This document shows positions 6,481 through 8,569 of a DNA stretch of 8,569 bases, piece after piece (within the stretch, counting starts at the first letter, position 1; each line of letters starts with the position of its first letter). A program made the translations under genes and the position numbers. This DNA comes from JBBQHM01 sp038323965 (lineage in GTDB: Bacteria > Verrucomicrobiota > Verrucomicrobiia > Chthoniobacterales > UBA10450), in NCBI GenBank assembly GCA_038323965.1, contig JBBQHM010000095.1, positions 1 through 8,569 on the forward strand. The letters are read 5' to 3'. Below the pieces are notes generated by a model. That model did no database searches and had not been told where the DNA came from. It saw only the letters and a list, made by a program, of their open reading frames with translations.

Positions 6481-7054
6481 CGAGGAAAAGTTTCACGGAC
6501 GCCACCGCCTTTGTCCGGTGACTGATTGCGCCTTTTTCCGCGGCGCTTAACTCGGCGAACGTGCGGTCGAATCCTTGCGGGATAAAAACTGGATCGTAGC
6601 CAAATCCGTTCGTTCCCCTGGTGCCTTCGGCGATAAGGCCTTCGACCGAGCCGTTGCCCACGTGAATCACTTTCCCGTCGCGCGCGAGCGCGATGACACA
6701 ACGAAAACGTGCGGCCCGATGCTTCATTTCGCTCAACGCACTCAATAATTTGCGGACGTTGTCACCATCGCTCGCATTCACTCCGGCATATCGCGCGGAG
6801 CGAACGCCGGGCGCGCCTGCCAAGGCGTCGACTTCCAGGCCCGAATCGTCGGCCAGAACGAGGACACCGCGGCTGAATCCAGAAGCGGAAATCGCCTTCA
6901 AGCGCGCATTCTCCTCAAACGTGGTGCCCGTTTCCTCCACTTCGGGCGCGTGTTTATTGTTTGCCAGATCGCTGATATTGAAATCGTCGCCGAGCAACGC
7001 CGCGAATTCGCGCGTCTTATGCGCGTTTCGCGTGGCAATGAGAAGCGGTATCAC
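6467..7054 (-). CDS. rdgB: Non-canonical purine NTP pyrophosphatase (XTP/dITP diphosphatase, RdgB/HAM1 family)
   Basis: This 195-residue cytosolic house-cleaning enzyme hydrolyses dITP, ITP and XTP to monophosphates and pyrophosphate, keeping deaminated purines out of nucleic acids. The family motifs are complete: ATRNAHKTREF (7-17) with substrate-binding N10 and K13, EETGTTFEENA with metal-ligand glutamate E41, ADDSGLEVDAL (68-78) with catalytic D70, GFGYDPVF (150-157) and SHRTKA (178-183). Length is normal for the family (E. coli 197). The start is GTG at 7054 (minus strand), placing IPLLIATRN exactly at the family N-terminus; no better ATG is upstream. The gene is convergent with exbD2 and overlaps it by 14 bp, leaving no room for a terminator between them. 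It is divergent from leuS across an 84-bp gap with no clear promoter motif or Shine-Dalgarno on either strand. Confidence 0.97.
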   Translation of the reverse strand: MIPLLIATRNAHKTREFAALLGDDFNISDLANNKHAPEVEETGTTFEENARLKAISASGFSRGVLVLADDSGLEVDALAGAPGVRSARYAGVNASDGDNVRKLLSALSEMKHRAARFRCVIALARDGKVIHVGNGSVEGLIAEGTRGTNGFGYDPVFIPQGFDRTFAELSAAEKGAISHRTKAVASVKLFLATAE

Positions 7055-7138
7055 CGGACAGCAGTCGAGAGCGGAATCGGTCCCGACGCAATAATTTCAG
7101 TTTCTTTCCGGCGGACCTGTGTTCCTGATTCTTCCTGC

Positions 7139-8569
7139 ATGACTGAACGCCGCAAACCGTTTCCGTTCGCCGAATTCGAGCCGAAATGGCAACGTATCTG
7201 GGACGCGCGCCAACCTTTTCGGGCGTTGAATCCCAGCGACGACGGCTTCGACGCCACCAAGCCGAAGTACTACATCCTCGATATGTTCCCGTATCCGAGC
7301 GGGACCGGTCTGCATGTCGGACATCCCGAGGGCTACACTGCGACCGATATCATCGCGCGCTACAAACGCATGCGCGGTTTTAATGTGCTCCATCCGATTG
7401 GCTGGGACGCGTTCGGACTACCCGCGGAGCAATACGCGATAAAGACGGGTCAACATCCCGCGGTCACCACCCGCGAGAACGTCGCAAACTTCAAGGCGCA
7501 GCTGAAACGCATTGGCTTTTCTTACGATTGGCGGCGCGAAGTGAACACGACCGACCCGCGTTACTACAAATGGACGCAGTGGATCTTTCTTCAGCTTTAC
7601 AATTCGTGGCTCAATCCGGAGAAGCAGCGCGCAGAGCCAATCGCAAATTTCAGCGGCGCTGATCCGGACAGCGTCCGACTCGCTTATGTGGCGGAGGTGC
7701 CGGTGAACTGGTGCCAGCAACTTGGAACCGTCCTCGCCAACGAAGAAGTTATCGACGGCAAAAGCGAGGTGGGAGGATTTCCGGTGGTGCGACGCCCAAT
7801 GCGTCAATGGATGCTGCGAATCACGGCGTTTGCCGATCGGCTGGAGGAAGGATTAGAAGGGCTGGATTGGCCAGATGGAATCAAAGCACTGCAACGCAAC
7901 TGGATTGGGCGCAGCGAAGGTGCGGAGATCGGATTTTCTGTCGCCGGCCACGGTGAACGCATCACCGTTTTCACGACGCGACCCGACACTTTGTATGGCG
8001 CGACTTATATGGTTCTCGCGCCGGAACATCCGCTCGTAGACCGGATCGCAGCGGAAGAGCAACGCCCTGCGCTCGCGGAATATCGCGTTGCGATTTCGTC
8101 GAAGTCCGATCTCGAAAGGACTGATCTCGCGAAAGACAAAACCGGAGTTCCGACCGGCGCATTTGCCATCAATCCGGCAAACGACGAACGCATCCCGATC
8201 TGGATCGCGGATTACGTGATGATGGGCTACGGGACCGGCGCGATTATGGGCGTGCCAGCGCACGACGAGCGCGATTTTGAGTTTGCGCAGAAATTCAATC
8301 TGCCGATTCGCGCCGTCGTGCGAGCGAATTCTTCTCTGGGGAGCGCACGCGTCCCGCGTGCCCCTTCCGGCGCCTCCGCCGGAAAGTCTTCCGTAGAGGA
8401 CGCCGGCGAGGCGCCGACGTCGGCACGCGGGGCGCGTGCGCTCCCCGGAACTGATGATGTCGCGCAGGCCTTTCTCGAAGACGGGATCGCGGTGAACTCG
8501 CCACTGATCGATGGCTTGCCGACCGCGGAGGCGAAGAAACGAATGATCGCCTGGCTTGAAGAGCACAAT
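7139..8569 (+). CDS. leuS: Leucyl-tRNA synthetase, 3' end cut by window edge
   Basis: This cytosolic class I synthetase charges tRNA-Leu. The frame is open from ATG 7139 to the window edge, 477 codons of an expected 800 or more. Visible features are the HIGH motif as HVGH at 59-62 in SGTGLHVGHPEGYTATD, the following NVLHPIGWDAFGLPAEQYAI, VNWCQQLGTVLANEEV, and RQWMLRIT (class I catalytic half). The CP1 editing domain then shows the threonine-rich FTTRPDTLYGATYM (T279, T280, D283, T284) and GVPAHDERDFEF with D376 and D379, matching the editing-site aspartates of E. coli. Editing residues are therefore intact. KMSKS and the anticodon-binding domain lie beyond the window. Soon after the editing motif, residues about 401-436 are extra compared with family members and come from a palindromic DNA element (8338-8446); the conserved sequence resumes at DDVAQAFLEDGIAVNSP. 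No Shine-Dalgarno is seen before the start. Confidence 0.97.
   Translation, partial: MTERRKPFPFAEFEPKWQRIWDARQPFRALNPSDDGFDATKPKYYILDMFPYPSGTGLHVGHPEGYTATDIIARYKRMRGFNVLHPIGWDAFGLPAEQYAIKTGQHPAVTTRENVANFKAQLKRIGFSYDWRREVNTTDPRYYKWTQWIFLQLYNSWLNPEKQRAEPIANFSGADPDSVRLAYVAEVPVNWCQQLGTVLANEEVIDGKSEVGGFPVVRRPMRQWMLRITAFADRLEEGLEGLDWPDGIKALQRNWIGRSEGAEIGFSVAGHGERITVFTTRPDTLYGATYMVLAPEHPLVDRIAAEEQRPALAEYRVAISSKSDLERTDLAKDKTGVPTGAFAINPANDERIPIWIADYVMMGYGTGAIMGVPAHDERDFEFAQKFNLPIRAVVRANSSLGSARVPRAPSGASAGKSSVEDAGEAPTSARGARALPGTDDVAQAFLEDGIAVNSPLIDGLPTAEAKKRMIAWLEEHN
8338..8446. repeat. In-frame 109-nt palindromic element inside leuS
   Basis: Outer arms of 25 nt (8338-8362, starting GGGGAGCGCACGCG; 8422-8446, ending GCGCGTGCGCTCCCC) are inverted copies with one mismatch. 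Inner arms (8368-8382, CGGCGCCTCCGCCGG, and 8403-8416, CCGGCGAGGCGCCG) are inverted copies with one extra base. In the central loop, GTCTTC and GAGGAC (8386-8401) can pair again with one G-U. The whole unit can fold as one long hairpin. It is read through in leuS as residues 401-436 (GSARVPRA... to ...ARGARALP) with no stop or frame change. It has no transposase gene and is too short to be an insertion sequence; it resembles a REP-like or MITE-like mobile palindrome. I recall similar SARVPRA-type peptides embedded in other verrucomicrobial proteins, but have not verified this. Confidence 0.85.

Noticed and set aside
7853..8566. Minus-strand open frame of 237 codons opposite leuS
   Set aside because: It is antisense to well-conserved LeuRS editing-domain sequence and has no recognisable motif; a shadow frame.
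1..8569. CRISPR array, tRNA/rRNA gene, transposase or phage gene, defence or biosynthetic cluster
   Set aside because: Reading both strands showed no regularly spaced repeats, no tRNA-like cloverleaf ends and no genes of these types; apart from the two palindromes the content is ordinary core metabolism and envelope energisation.

Overview
The window is 8,569 bases of GC-rich bacterial chromosome. It carries nine protein genes, two of them cut by the window edges, and no RNA gene, CRISPR array or insertion sequence that I can see. Gene content is mostly core metabolism plus one envelope energy-transduction operon. Three things together suggest a Gram-negative, probably verrucomicrobial (Spartobacteria/Chthoniobacterales-like) soil-type genome: the exbB-exbD-tonB-exbD order, the scarcity of Shine-Dalgarno sites, and the style of the palindromic repeats with their SARVPRA-type peptides. 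That placement is an inference from family memory, not a search result.

Layout. Bases 1-879 (minus) hold the first 293 codons of metK (S-adenosylmethionine synthetase). It is divergent from 975-1907 (plus), an ArsR-type DNA-binding domain fused to a SAM-dependent methyltransferase-like domain, resembling SahR-type regulators of SAM/SAH metabolism. The 95-bp gap between them contains a cluster of AT-rich palindromes overlapping candidate promoters, a plausible operator. Bases 1995-2792 encode a secreted phosphodiester-glycosidase (NAGPA) family protein. An imperfect inverted repeat (2799-2887) follows, then a fumarylacetoacetate-hydrolase family enzyme (2905-3672) whose longest open frame wrongly begins inside the repeat.

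Bases 3876-6480 form a compact four-gene operon: exbB with a signal peptide and a long Pro/Ala-rich periplasmic segment, exbD1, tonB, exbD2. The products should form an inner-membrane proton-driven motor and the TonB arm that energises outer-membrane transporters. The two ExbD proteins are almost identical in the membrane segment and divergent in the periplasmic part. The operon converges on, and overlaps by 14 bp, rdgB (ITP/XTP pyrophosphatase, minus, 6467-7054). That gene is divergent from leuS (plus, 7139 to window end; first 477 codons of leucyl-tRNA synthetase).

The most unusual object is a 109-nt near-perfect palindromic element at 8338-8446. It lies in frame inside the editing-domain region of leuS and adds about 36 hydrophilic residues without disturbing the reading frame. 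Because the element is palindromic, both strands encode a similar peptide. This resembles, by analogy, the protein-coding palindromic elements known from Rickettsia.
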